This document shows positions 43,985 to 52,754 of a DNA stretch of 64,000 nt, piece after piece. Both the position numbers and the translations under genes were made by a program. Each line of letters begins with the position of its first letter. Position 1 is the stretch's first letter. The stretch comes from Streptomyces sp. NBC_00459 (GTDB taxonomy: Bacteria; Actinomycetota; Actinomycetes; Streptomycetales; Streptomycetaceae). The DNA is taken from contig NZ_CP107903.1 of assembly GCF_036013955.1 (NCBI RefSeq), positions 1,116,001-1,180,000 on the forward strand, in the 5' to 3' direction. The notes beneath the pieces were generated by a model. It saw nothing but the letters and a program-made list of their open reading frames with translations. It did not search any database and was not told the origin of the DNA.

Positions 43985-45211
43985 CTACCGGATCGGCATC
44001 CCCGACAAGGTCCGCGCGATCACCAACCGCTGGATCTCACTCGTACCCTCGAAAATCGTGTAGATCGCCGCGTCCCGGTGCATGCGCTCGACCGGATACT
44101 CCCGCGTGTAACCATTACCGCCGAGGATCTGGATCGCCTGCCCAGTAACCTTCTTCGCCGTCTCGCTGGCGAACAGCTTCGACATCGACCCCTCCGCCGC
44201 GGTGAACGGCTTCCCGTTGATCGCCATCCAGGACGCCCGCCACGTCAGCAGCCGCGCCGCGTCGATGGACGTACGCATGTCGGCGAGCTGGAAGGCGACC
44301 CCCTGGTTGTCGATGATCGGGCGGCCGAACTGCTCACGGGTCTTCGCGTAGTCGAGGGCGACCTCGTAGGCGGCCCGGGCAGTGCCCACCGCCATCGCGG
44401 CCACCGCGGGGCGGCTCGCCTCGAACGTGGCCATCGCCGCGTTCTTGACGCGCTCGCCTCCGGACTTCGCCCGCTCATGGGCCCGGGCGAGGCGCTCGTC
44501 GAGCTTCTGCTTGCCGCCGAGGAGGCAGGAGCCGGGGATGCGGACGTTCTCCAGGACGACCTCGGCGGTGTGCGAGGCGCGGATGCCGTGCTTCTTGAAC
44601 TTCTGGCCCTGGGACAGGCCGGGTGTGTTCGGCGGGACGATGAAGGACGCGTGGCCCTTGGAGCCCAGTTCGGCGTCTACGACGGCGACGACCACGTGGA
44701 CGTTGGCGATGCCGCCGTTGGTCGCCCAGGTCTTCGTGCCGTTGAGGACCCACTCGTTCTTGGCCTCGTCGTACACGGCACGGGTGCGCATGGAGGCGAC
44801 GTCGGAACCGGCGTCGGGCTCGGAGGAGCAGAAGGCGGCGACCTTGACATCGTTGGCGTCGCCGTACATCTGGGGGATCCAGGTGCCGATCTGCTCCTCG
44901 GTGCCGTTGGCGAGGACGCCCACGGCGGCGAGGCCGGTGCCGACGATGGAGAGGGCGATGCCCGCGTCACCCCAGAAGAGTTCCTCCATGGCCATCGGGA
45001 TGCCGAGGCCGGTGGGGTCGAAGTACTGCTGGGCGTAGAAGTCCAGGGAGTAGATGCCGACCTTCGCGGCCTCCTGGATGACCGGCCAGGGGGTTTCCTC
45101 GCGTTCGTCCCACTCGGCGGCGGCGGGACGGATCACATCGGCGGAGAACCCGTGGAGCCAGTCACGGACCTCTTTCTGTTCGTCATTGAGCTCCATGGTG
45201 AATTCGGCCAT
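43985..45211 (-). CDS. Acyl-CoA dehydrogenase
   Basis: The 408-residue product has a full acyl-CoA dehydrogenase fold: [20 protein letters not shown] for FAD contact and [20 protein letters not shown] near the C-terminus, as in short/medium-chain enzymes. ATG 45211 follows GGAGGGG. It is divergent from a TetR regulator, and a perfect palindrome sits 26 bases upstream of its start. This suggests direct repression by that regulator and induction by an acyl-CoA or fatty acid. The chain length acted on is not readable. Confidence 0.92.
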   Translation of the reverse strand: MAEFTMELNDEQKEVRDWLHGFSADVIRPAAAEWDEREETPWPVIQEAAKVGIYSLDFYAQQYFDPTGLGIPMAMEELFWGDAGIALSIVGTGLAAVGVLANGTEEQIGTWIPQMYGDANDVKVAAFCSSEPDAGSDVASMRTRAVYDEAKNEWVLNGTKTWATNGGIANVHVVVAVVDAELGSKGHASFIVPPNTPGLSQGQKFKKHGIRASHTAEVVLENVRIPGSCLLGGKQKLDERLARAHERAKSGGERVKNAAMATFEASRPAVAAMAVGTARAAYEVALDYAKTREQFGRPIIDNQGVAFQLADMRTSIDAARLLTWRASWMAINGKPFTAAEGSMSKLFASETAKKVTGQAIQILGGNGYTREYPVERMHRDAAIYTIFEGTSEIQRLVIARTLSGMPIR

Positions 45212-45236
45212 GACCCCTCCATCGCTGCACTAGCAT

Positions 45237-45251
45237 GTTACCTAAGGTAAC
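45237..45251. promoter_or_regulatory. TetR operator candidate, site 1
   Basis: GTTACCTAAGGTAAC is a perfect palindrome with 7-base arms around a central A. It lies between the divergent acyl-CoA dehydrogenase and TetR genes, nearer the dehydrogenase. Confidence 0.8.
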
Positions 45252-45259
45252 TGGAGTCT

Positions 45260-45274
45260 GTTACCCGCCGGTAG
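45260..45274. promoter_or_regulatory. TetR operator candidate, site 2 (imperfect)
   Basis: GTTACCCGCCGGTAG shares the GTTACC half-site with site 1 and has an inverted GGTA at the other end. A second weaker binding site for the same regulator is plausible. Confidence 0.5.
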
Positions 45275-45381
45275 GAAAAGTCAACTCCCGGACCCCGGTC
45301 GGCAACCCGTTCGATGGGCATGGACCGATCAGTGCTAGTTTGCGCGAGCGTCACCGAAATCAGCACGGGTGGGGAGAAACC

Positions 45382-46026
45382 ATGGACACCACGCAGCAAA
45401 CCGATCAGCAGCGGTCCGCCGACCGCCGCCGGCGCGAGCTGCTGGAAGCCGCGGACCGGGTGGTGCTGCGCGACGGCCCCGGCGCCTCGATGAACGCCAT
45501 CGCCGCCGAGGCGGGCATCACCAAACCGATTCTGTACCGGCACTTCGGCGACAAGGGCGGACTCTACGCCGCTCTGGCCAAGCGGCACACTGACGCACTG
45601 CTCAACTCCCTGCGGGCCGCGCTGGACGCTCCGGCGGAGCGGCGGGAGCGGGTGGAGGCCACGCTGGACACCTACCTCGCGGCGATCGAGGCGCGGCCCC
45701 AGGTGTACCGGTTCCTGATGCACCCCGGGGACAGCGTGTCACCCGGCGATCCCGGGTTCGATGTGAGGAAGCACTCGCTGCCGCTGCTGCGGCTCATGGG
45801 CGAGGAGTTGGCCCAGGTGATCGAGGACCGGCTGGATCTCGGTCCCGGCAGTCAGCAGCTGGCTCGGGTGTGGGGGCACGGGATAGTCGGGATGATGCAC
45901 GCTGCGGGAGACTGGTGGTTGGGTGAACGGCCCTGCTCCCGGGCCGAGTTGGTGCGGAGTCTGGCCGATTTGCTGTGGGGGCGGCTCGCTGCCGCCGGGG
46001 ATCGCGTGGGGGGTCCGGGGTTCTGA
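45382..46026 (+). CDS. TetR-family transcriptional regulator
   Basis: The product is 214 residues from ATG 45382, preceded by GGGGAGAAACC. The N-terminal helix-turn-helix reads MNAIAAEAGITKPILYRHFG (about 35-55). A helical ligand domain follows, with a C-terminal HGIVGMMHAAGDWWLGERP segment that I recall from actinomycete lipid regulators. It is divergent from an acyl-CoA dehydrogenase with a GTTACC palindrome between them, so it is probably a local and self-controlling repressor. Confidence 0.92.
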   Translation: MDTTQQTDQQRSADRRRRELLEAADRVVLRDGPGASMNAIAAEAGITKPILYRHFGDKGGLYAALAKRHTDALLNSLRAALDAPAERRERVEATLDTYLAAIEARPQVYRFLMHPGDSVSPGDPGFDVRKHSLPLLRLMGEELAQVIEDRLDLGPGSQQLARVWGHGIVGMMHAAGDWWLGERPCSRAELVRSLADLLWGRLAAAGDRVGGPGF

Positions 46027-46040
46027 GGGTCGTCCTTCGT

Positions 46041-46110
46041 GTGCGGGCCGGCTGGGGGCTGGCCGCGCCCACGCGGCGGAGCCGCAAACGTCACAGCCCC
46101 GCGCCCCTGA
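46041..46110 (-). repeat. Dispersed GC-rich repeat, copy 4 (long form)
   Basis: On the minus strand this reads CAGGGGCGCGGGGCTGTGAC, then GTTTGCGGCTCCGCCGCG and GCCAGCCCCC. The copy at 50071 has the same insert. It fills the space between the convergent TetR and deformylase genes. Confidence 0.7.
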
Positions 46111-46120
46111 AGAAGGCCGG

Positions 46121-46690
46121 TCAACGCCCCTCGCGCCAAGAAGCTCGGGTCGCTTGCCGCATGAGCCTCTTGTGGCGCCAGCCCGTTACGCGGTCCGCGT
46201 ACGTCCGGCCCTCCAAGTGGTCGCACTCGTGCTGGAGGCAGCGGGCGAAGAAGCCCGTGCCCGCGATCCTCACCGGATCCCCCGTCACCGTGAAGCCCTC
46301 GACCACCGCCTCGTCGTACCGCTCCGTGCCCGCTTCCAGGCCCGGGAGGGACAGGCAGCCCTCGGGGCCCCTCAGCACCAAGCCCTCCGTCTCCACCAGG
46401 CGGGGGTTGACCACGTGGCCGACGTGGCGGATGTCCTCGTCGTCGGGGCAGTCGTATACGAAGACCCGCAGGGATCGGCCGATCTGGTTCGCGGCGAGGC
46501 CGACGCCCTGGGCGGCGTACATCGTCGCGAACATGTCCTCGACGAGCCCGGCGAGTTCGGCGTCGAAGTGTGTCACTTCCGCGCAGGGGGTGTGCAGAAC
46601 GGGGTCGCCGAGCAGTGTCAGGGGGCGGACGCGCCCCCGGGTGCCCGGGATGGAGCCTGGTCGCATGGCCGCAAGGGTACGGTCACCCAT
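46121..46690 (-). CDS. def: Peptide deformylase
   Basis: The product is 189 residues from ATG 46690; ATG 46666 is an alternative and neither has a strong ribosome site. All three deformylase motifs are present: GVGLAANQIG (62-71), EGCLSLPG with metal ligand Cys112, and QHECDHLEG with His154, Glu155 and His158. The enzyme removes the formyl group from new proteins in the cytoplasm. Actinomycetes usually encode several; this may be an accessory copy. It is divergent from murT. Confidence 0.95.
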   Translation of the reverse strand: MGDRTLAAMRPGSIPGTRGRVRPLTLLGDPVLHTPCAEVTHFDAELAGLVEDMFATMYAAQGVGLAANQIGRSLRVFVYDCPDDEDIRHVGHVVNPRLVETEGLVLRGPEGCLSLPGLEAGTERYDEAVVEGFTVTGDPVRIAGTGFFARCLQHECDHLEGRTYADRVTGWRHKRLMRQATRASWREGR

Positions 46691-46813
46691 GTCGCGCGGG
46701 CGCCGTGGTGGTGCCGCGATGCGGATCCGGTGTACGGATCTCGATAGGCTGAGGTCCACACCACGTGGCCGGAGGCACAGGCGCGGCGCGTACGCAAGGA
46801 GGATCGAGATCTG

Positions 46814-48052
46814 ATGGCAGGCAACTCGGACCCGCTCACTCCGCGGGCCAAGCTGGCCGTGACGGCCGGCAAGGCCGTAGCGGCGGCATCGCGTGCGGCA
46901 GGGCGCGGCAGCGGATCGGTGATCGGCGGCAAGGTAGCCCTCAAGCTCGACCCAGACCTCCTCGCCCGGCTCGCCCAGCATCTGGACGTCATCCTGGTCT
47001 CGGCCACCAACGGCAAGACCACGACCACGCGGCTCATCGCGGAGGCCCTGCGCGCCGCCGGGCCGGTCGTCTCGAACGCGCTCGGCGCCAACATGCCCGC
47101 CGGCATCACCTCGGCGCTCGCGGGCGGCTCGGACGCCAAGTTCGGGGTCATCGAGGTCGACGAGAAGTACCTCGCTGGCGTCGCCCGGGACACGGACCCC
47201 AAGTGCATCGCGCTCCTCAACCTCTCCCGCGACCAGCTCGACCGGGCCGCCGAGACCCGCATGCTCGCCGAGAACTGGCGTGAGGGGCTCGCCGGTTCGA
47301 AGGCGGTGATCGTCGCCAACGCCGACGACCCGCTGATCGTGTGGGCCGCCTCCTCCTCCCCCAACGTGATCTGGGTCGCCGCCGGTCAGATGTGGAAGGA
47401 CGACGCGTGGTCCTGCCCGTCCTGCGGCGGCGTGATGCAGCGCCCCGGCGACGACTGGTTCTGCGGTCAGTGCGGTTTCCGCCGCCCGACGCCGAGTTGG
47501 GCACTGTCCGGCGACCACGTGCTCGACCCGCACGGGTCGGCCTGGCCGATCCACCTCCAGCTGCCGGGGCGGGCCAACAAGTCCAACGCTGCCGCCTCCG
47601 CCGCTGTCGCCGCCGTGTTCGGTGTACCGCCGCAGGTCGGTCTGGAGCGCATGTACCAGGTGCAGGCGGTGGCCGGGCGGTACGACGTCGTGCAGTTCAT
47701 GCAGCGTGATCTGCGGCTGCTGCTCGCCAAGAACCCGGCTGGCTGGCTGGAGACGTTCTCCCTGATCGACCCGCCGCCGACCCCGGTCATCCTCTCGGTG
47801 AACGCGCGGGGCGCCGACGGCACCGACACCTCGTGGCTGTGGGACGTCGACTACACGCAGCTCACCGGGCACCCGATCTTCGTCATCGGCGACCGCAAGC
47901 TCGACCTCGCCGTGCGACTGGAGGTCGCCAACCAGCACTTCCAGGTCTGCGAGAACGCCGACCAGGCCGTGCAGATGGCGCCGCCCGGCCGCATCGAGGT
48001 CATCGCGAACTACACCGCCTTCCAGGATCTGCGCCGCCGCGTCGGCAACTGA
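46814..48052 (+). CDS. murT: MurT, ligase subunit of lipid II isoglutaminyl synthase
   Basis: The 412-residue product is a Mur-ligase-type protein with the ATP loop SATNGKTTTT (Lys68). An inserted zinc ribbon has Cys201, Cys204, Cys217 and Cys220. The C-terminal DUF1727 region ends near FQDLRRRVGN. With GatD it amidates the alpha-carboxyl of D-glutamate in lipid II, needed for efficient peptidoglycan cross-linking in Gram-positive bacteria. The ATG at 46814 follows AAGGAGGA. gatD starts 37 bases after the stop, the usual order. Confidence 0.95.
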   Translation: MAGNSDPLTPRAKLAVTAGKAVAAASRAAGRGSGSVIGGKVALKLDPDLLARLAQHLDVILVSATNGKTTTTRLIAEALRAAGPVVSNALGANMPAGITSALAGGSDAKFGVIEVDEKYLAGVARDTDPKCIALLNLSRDQLDRAAETRMLAENWREGLAGSKAVIVANADDPLIVWAASSSPNVIWVAAGQMWKDDAWSCPSCGGVMQRPGDDWFCGQCGFRRPTPSWALSGDHVLDPHGSAWPIHLQLPGRANKSNAAASAAVAAVFGVPPQVGLERMYQVQAVAGRYDVVQFMQRDLRLLLAKNPAGWLETFSLIDPPPTPVILSVNARGADGTDTSWLWDVDYTQLTGHPIFVIGDRKLDLAVRLEVANQHFQVCENADQAVQMAPPGRIEVIANYTAFQDLRRRVGN

Positions 48053-48089
48053 CCACTGCCGCCAACCGACCACTGAGGACGATCACTTC

Positions 48090-48818
48090 ATGAGCGACAA
48101 CCAGCTGCGTCTGGTGTGGATCTACCCGGACCTGCTCAGCACGTACGGCGACCAGGGCAACGCGCTCGTCGTGGAGCGCCGGGCCCGGCAGCGCGGCCTC
48201 GACGTGGCCCGGCTCGACGTGCGCAGCGACCAGCCGATCCCCACCTCGGGCGACATCTATCTGATCGGCGGCGGCGAGGACCGGCCGCAGCGGCTCGCGG
48301 CGGAACGTTTGCGCCGCGACGGCGGTCTGCACCGGGCCGTCGGCAACGGCGCGATCGTGTTCTCCGTCTGCGCCGGGTACCAGATCCTGGGCCACGAGTT
48401 CATCAACGACCTCGGTCAGCGCGAGCCCGGCCTCGGGCTCCTCGACGTGGTCTCGGTGCGCGGCGAGGGCGAGCGGTGCGTGGGCGACGTCCTCGGAGAC
48501 ATCGACGCGCGCCTGGGCCTGCCCCCGCTGACCGGCTTCGAGAACCACCAGGGTGTCACCCATCTCGGTCCCACCGCCCGCCCGTTCGCGAAGGTGCGGC
48601 TCGGCAAGGGCAACGGCACGGGGGACGGCACGGAGGGCGCGTACAACGACACGGTCTTCGGTACGTACATGCACGGGCCCGTGCTCGCCCGCAACCCGCT
48701 GATCGCGGACCTGCTGCTGAAGCTGGCCCTCGACGTCAACGCGTTGCCGCCGACCGACGACCGCTGGTACGACGCGCTGCGCAACGAGCGGATCACGGCG
48801 GCACAGCAGCCCGCCTGA
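48090..48818 (+). CDS. gatD: GatD, glutaminase subunit of lipid II isoglutaminyl synthase
   Basis: The 242-residue product is a class I (CobB/CobQ-like) glutamine amidotransferase with nucleophile Cys94 in FSVCAGYQILG and His195 in GTYMHGPVL. It releases ammonia from glutamine and passes it to MurT. The ATG at 48090 is preceded by GAGGACGATCACTTC. It pairs with murT directly upstream, which confirms the role. Confidence 0.95.
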   Translation: MSDNQLRLVWIYPDLLSTYGDQGNALVVERRARQRGLDVARLDVRSDQPIPTSGDIYLIGGGEDRPQRLAAERLRRDGGLHRAVGNGAIVFSVCAGYQILGHEFINDLGQREPGLGLLDVVSVRGEGERCVGDVLGDIDARLGLPPLTGFENHQGVTHLGPTARPFAKVRLGKGNGTGDGTEGAYNDTVFGTYMHGPVLARNPLIADLLLKLALDVNALPPTDDRWYDALRNERITAAQQPA

Positions 48819-49030
48819 CCTGCGCGCACCCCCGCGCCCGTGCCGACCCGTACACCTGCCGTCCGCGTCCGCGACACCGGCCCGTCTGTCGGGGCATCCG
48901 CACAGGTGAGCGCGGGTGTCCAGCACGCGGACGGGTGCTACGGCCCAGGTCCCCGCCGCCGGTATGGTGGCGGGGATCGAGCCGGACAGCGTGGTCCGGT
49001 CCCGGCCCACGTGGAGAAGGTTTTCGGGCG

Positions 49031-50056
49031 ATGCGCATTGGTGTCCTGACGTCCGGCGGCGACTGCCCCGGCCTGAACGCCGTCATCCGGTCCGTCGTGC
49101 ACCGCGCCGTCGTGGACCACGGTGACGAGGTAATCGGCTTCCGGGACGGCTGGAAGGGCCTCCTGGAGTGCGACTACCTCAAGCTCGACCTCGACGCGGT
49201 GAGCGGCATCCTCGCTCGCGGCGGTACCATCCTCGGCTCCTCCCGGGTCCGCCCCGAGCATCTGCGGGACGGCGTGGAACGGGCCAAGGGACATGTCGCC
49301 GAGCTGGGGCTCGACGCGATCATCCCGATCGGCGGCGAGGGCACGCTCAAGGCGGCCCGGCTGCTGTCCGACAACGGCCTGCCGATAGTCGGTGTCCCCA
49401 AGACCATCGACAACGACATCGCGGTCACGGACGTCACCTTCGGCTTCGACACGGCCGTCGGGGTCGCCACGGAGGCTCTGGACCGGCTGAAGACCACCGC
49501 CGAGTCCCACCAGCGCGTCCTGATCGTCGAGGTCATGGGCCGCCACACCGGCTGGATCGCCCTGCACTCCGGCATGGCCGCGGGCGCCCACGCCATCGTC
49601 GTACCTGAACGCCCCTTCGACATCGAGGAGTTGGCCGCACGCGTCGGCGAACGCTTCGAGGCGGGCAAGCGGTTCGCGATCGTCGTCGCCGCGGAGGGCG
49701 CGAAGCCGCGCGCGGGCTCGATGGAGTTCGACGAGGGCGGCAAGGACGTGTACGGCCACGAGCGCTTCGCCGGGATCGCCCGGCAGCTCTCCCTGGAGCT
49801 GGAGGAACGGCTCGGGAAGGAGGCGCGGCCGGTGATTCTCGGGCATGTGCAGCGGGGTGGGACGCCCACGGCCTATGACCGGGTGCTGGCCACGCGGTTC
49901 GGGTGGCATGCGGTGGAGGCCGTGCACCGGGGCGAGTTCGGGCGGATGACCGCACTCCGAGGGACGGACATCGTGATGGTGTCCCTGGCCGAGGCGGTGG
50001 AGACGTTGAAGACGGTTCCTGATTCTCGGTACGCCGAGGCCGAGTGCGTGCTCTGA
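49031..50056 (+). CDS. pfkA: ATP-type 6-phosphofructokinase
   Basis: The product is 341 residues from ATG 49031. Motifs are LTSGGDCPGLNAVIR at the N-terminus, IPIGGEGTLKAA with Gly104, PKTIDNDI with Lys124 and catalytic Asp127, and MGRHTGWIA. Gly at 104 favours ATP over pyrophosphate; Lys124 is the actinomycete form I remember from ATP-dependent Streptomyces enzymes. It phosphorylates fructose 6-phosphate in glycolysis. A 212-base gap separates it from gatD, so it likely has its own promoter. Streptomyces normally have several paralogues, so the number of this copy is not given. Confidence 0.93.
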   Translation: MRIGVLTSGGDCPGLNAVIRSVVHRAVVDHGDEVIGFRDGWKGLLECDYLKLDLDAVSGILARGGTILGSSRVRPEHLRDGVERAKGHVAELGLDAIIPIGGEGTLKAARLLSDNGLPIVGVPKTIDNDIAVTDVTFGFDTAVGVATEALDRLKTTAESHQRVLIVEVMGRHTGWIALHSGMAAGAHAIVVPERPFDIEELAARVGERFEAGKRFAIVVAAEGAKPRAGSMEFDEGGKDVYGHERFAGIARQLSLELEERLGKEARPVILGHVQRGGTPTAYDRVLATRFGWHAVEAVHRGEFGRMTALRGTDIVMVSLAEAVETLKTVPDSRYAEAECVL

Positions 50057-50070
50057 GGTAGTTACTCGGC

Positions 50071-50138
50071 TGCGGGTCCGTCGTGGCTTGTCGCGCCCCG
50101 CGGCGGAGCCGCAAATCGATACAGCCCCGCGCCCCTCA
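50071..50138 (-). repeat. Dispersed GC-rich repeat, copy 5 (long form)
   Basis: This copy matches the one at 46041 over most of its length, including the GCGGAGCCGCAAA insert and the CAGCCCCGCGCCCCT end. It lies just after the pfkA stop. Confidence 0.7.
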
Positions 50139-50197
50139 AAGGCACCTGCCCTGCCCCCGGTCTCAGTCGTGACCGGGGGCGGTCCTACTCTGGAGGG

Positions 50198-51151
50198 ATG
50201 GAGCACAGCGGGCACGGTATGGACGGCATGGGGCTTTTGCCCTTCACCCTGGGGCGGGGGCTCGGGTGGTCCGCCGATCCGTTCTTCCTGGTCGCCTGTC
50301 TTGTGGGGCTCGGGCTCTACGGGTGGGGTGTTGCGCGGCTCGCGCGGCGTGGGGACTCGTGGTCCGTCGGGCGGACCGTCTCCTTCGTGCTCGGCGTGCT
50401 GACCGTCATGCTCGTCATGTGCACCAGGCTCAACGACTACGGCATGGTCATGTTCAGCGTGCACATGGTGCAGCACATGGTGATCAGCATGGTCTCGCCG
50501 ATCCTCATTCTGCTCGGCGCGCCGATCACGCTCGCGCTGCGGGCGCTGCCGGTCGCCGCCCGGGGGCGCAAGGGGCCGCGTGAGCTGCTGCTCGCGTTGC
50601 TGCACAGCCGGTACATGCGGATCGTCACGCACGCGGCGTTCACCATCCCGCTGTTCATCGCCAGCCTGTATGTCCTGTACTTCACTCCGATCTTCGACTT
50701 CCTGATGAGTTCGAAGACCGGGCACATCACGATGATGTGTCACTTTCTCGCCGTCGGGCTGATCTTCTTCTGGCCCATCATGGGCGTCGACCCCGGCCCG
50801 AACAGGCCCGGCTATCTGATGCGGATGCTGGAGTTGTTCGCGGGGATGCCGTTCCACGCGTTCTTCGGTATCGCGCTGATGATGGCGTCGGAGCCGATGG
50901 TCGAGTCGTACAAGAACCCGCCCGCCTCCCTCGGCATCGACGCCCTCTCCGACCAGAACGCGGCCGGCGGGATCGCCTGGGCGTTCAGCGAGATCCCGAC
51001 CGTACTGGTGCTGCTGGCGCTGCTCTTCCAGTGGTACGGCTCCGAGCAGCGCCAGGCCAAGCGTCAGGACCGGGCCGCCGACCGCGACGGCGACAAGGAA
51101 CTGGAGGCGTACAACGCCTATTTGGCCTCACTGAACGCACGTGGGCGCTGA
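50198..51151 (+). CDS. CtaG-type cytochrome c oxidase assembly protein
   Basis: The 317-residue membrane protein has about seven hydrophobic segments and the caa3_CtaG domain: VHMVQHMVISMVSPILILLG, TGHITMMCHFLAVGLIFFWP and GMPFHAFFGIALM, with several His/Met residues suited to copper handling. In Gram-positive bacteria it supports assembly of the cytochrome oxidase copper centre. The ATG at 50198 follows TGGAGGG. An extended His/Met-rich N-terminus (MEHSGHGMDGMG) may bind copper (inference). Confidence 0.9.
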   Translation: MEHSGHGMDGMGLLPFTLGRGLGWSADPFFLVACLVGLGLYGWGVARLARRGDSWSVGRTVSFVLGVLTVMLVMCTRLNDYGMVMFSVHMVQHMVISMVSPILILLGAPITLALRALPVAARGRKGPRELLLALLHSRYMRIVTHAAFTIPLFIASLYVLYFTPIFDFLMSSKTGHITMMCHFLAVGLIFFWPIMGVDPGPNRPGYLMRMLELFAGMPFHAFFGIALMMASEPMVESYKNPPASLGIDALSDQNAAGGIAWAFSEIPTVLVLLALLFQWYGSEQRQAKRQDRAADRDGDKELEAYNAYLASLNARGR

Positions 51152-51229
51152 ATCAACTTTTATTCCCCTTGCCTGAAACACTTTCGCATTCAGTAGCATG
51201 GACGTGACGTATCCGCCGGGGGGAGCGGT

Positions 51230-52657
51230 ATGACACTTCATGCTTTCAGGAAAACCGTGCTGCCGCGGCTCACTGTCGTACTGATGTGCGTTCTATTAGC
51301 CGGCAGTTGCGACAGAGTCACGCCGTCGACAGTAGTGAAGGCGGTGGCTTCGGGGGTGCCGTCTCTCGCGCCGTTCTTCGACGAGAACAGCGGCCTGGGC
51401 CATGACGCCCAGGTCCGTTCGCGGCCCGCACACGGCAGCAGCCTGCAACAGGGCAGCACGCCCGGCCTGTACGGGGGCACCAGGAAGCCGACGGTCTGTG
51501 ACGTCGACCGGCTGGAACAATTCCTCACCGACCCCAAGAACAACAGGAAGGCCCAGGAATGGGCACGTGTGGTCGATATTCCGCGGAGTGGGATTCCCGC
51601 CTATCTCGACCGGCTCACGCCCGTTCTCCTGCGCCACGACACCCTCGTGAAGAACCACGACTACGAGCAGGAAAAAGCGGTCCCCTACGACGCTCTGCTC
51701 CAGGCGGGAATCGCGGTTCTCGTCGATGAAGCGGGAGTTCCCACAGTGAAGTGTTCATGCGGAAATCCACTGAAGCCGTTCAAGGGGGCCACGGACCGTA
51801 TATCCGTCGAGTTCGGGGACGGCAACGAGAAGTGGAGCGACTACGACGTCGACGAGGTCGTGCTCGTACGTCCCGCACCCGGCAAGGTCGACCGGTTCGC
51901 GCTGGTCGACGTGGACGAACCGGAGCGGGGCATCTACCGCCGAGCCGGGACCAGGGGCGAGGCGGACAAGGTCTTCGACACGCGCGAGCGGCATCCGGTA
52001 CCGCCCCTCGCCGGGACGACCTTCGGCGCCGCGAGCAGCCGCCTCACGAGCCTGGGCCTGGCGACGGCGTACGACAGCGCCGGGCTGCCACCGTCCGACG
52101 CCGCCGTCACCGGGTCGGACCCGGGGCCGGGGACGGCGCTCCCGTTCGGCTCGTACGTGAGGCTGAAGGTGCACATCGAGTCCGGGTCGGCGGACGACGG
52201 CAGCGGTGGCGGAAGCGGCGGCACGACGCCCTCCGGAGCCGGCACAGGGTCGGAACCCGGTTCCGGATCGGGGTCGGGGTCGGGGTCGCCGCCAGGTTCC
52301 GGGGCGAGCTCGGCTCCGGGGTCCGACACCCCGTCACCCGGCGGGACCGACCCGTCGACCGCCCCCTCGACGTCTGCGCCGTCTGCGCCCTCGTCCGGTG
52401 ACGAACCCACGCCCAGCGCGTCCGAACCGCCCTCATCCGATCCGGCTCCGTCCGGCCCGGGCAGCAGCACGCCCGACAGCAGCCCCACGAGCCAGGCACC
52501 CGCTTCCGAACCGCCTCCTCCGCCGCCCCCGCCCCCGTCTCCGCCGAGCGACCCGCCCAGTGCGCCCCCGGAAACGACCGACACACCTCCCGAGCCAAGC
52601 AGCTCACCTCCACCGCCCACCACCACCTCGCCGGCCTCGGAATCGCCGGACGCGTAG
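51230..52657 (+). CDS. Secreted DUF6777-like protein with PASTA domain and low-complexity tail
   Basis: The 475-residue product starts with a signal containing LLAGSCD (Cys27), a possible lipobox. The central region (about 45-240; FFDENSGLG, GLYGGTRKPTVCDVDRLEQF, CSCGNPLKPF) I recall as DUF6777, found beside kinases in Streptomyces. Residues about 255-320 form a PASTA-type repeat (PPLAGTTFGAASSRLTSLGL). The last 150 residues are Gly/Ser- then Pro/Ser/Thr-rich, including a poly-Pro run, and probably span the cell wall. The Ser/Thr kinase gene follows 97 bases downstream. A wall-fragment sensing role is inferred. Confidence 0.8.
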   Translation: MTLHAFRKTVLPRLTVVLMCVLLAGSCDRVTPSTVVKAVASGVPSLAPFFDENSGLGHDAQVRSRPAHGSSLQQGSTPGLYGGTRKPTVCDVDRLEQFLTDPKNNRKAQEWARVVDIPRSGIPAYLDRLTPVLLRHDTLVKNHDYEQEKAVPYDALLQAGIAVLVDEAGVPTVKCSCGNPLKPFKGATDRISVEFGDGNEKWSDYDVDEVVLVRPAPGKVDRFALVDVDEPERGIYRRAGTRGEADKVFDTRERHPVPPLAGTTFGAASSRLTSLGLATAYDSAGLPPSDAAVTGSDPGPGTALPFGSYVRLKVHIESGSADDGSGGGSGGTTPSGAGTGSEPGSGSGSGSGSPPGSGASSAPGSDTPSPGGTDPSTAPSTSAPSAPSSGDEPTPSASEPPSSDPAPSGPGSSTPDSSPTSQAPASEPPPPPPPPPSPPSDPPSAPPETTDTPPEPSSSPPPPTTTSPASESPDA

Positions 52658-52669
52658 GCGCGCCCCAAA

Positions 52670-52711
52670 GCGGCGCGGGAACCGCGCGACCAGCCGCCAC
52701 CGGCCCGCAGC
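52670..52711 (+). repeat. Dispersed GC-rich repeat, copy 6
   Basis: GCGGCGCGGGAACCGCGCGA followed by CCAGCCGCC and CCCGCAGC is a variant of the copy at 14044. It lies between the PASTA protein and kinase genes. Confidence 0.6.
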
Positions 52712-52754
52712 CGACGAACCGTACATCCAGCAGGTAGACGCGGGAGTTCACCGG

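Noticed and set aside
48951..48975. CCCCGCC...GGCGGGG inverted repeat before pfkA, considered as terminator or operator
   Set aside because: The arms are short and GC-only, the loop is long and there is no T-tract, so chance pairing is likely in this composition.
48116..49030. A long 5' extension of the pfkA frame across gatD
   Set aside because: The extension is Arg/Pro-rich and overlaps gatD in another frame. The phosphofructokinase fold begins exactly at ATG 49031.
52262..52288. Short tandem GGGTCG-type repeat, considered as a regulatory repeat
   Set aside because: It codes for the Gly-Ser linker of the PASTA protein in frame, which explains it.
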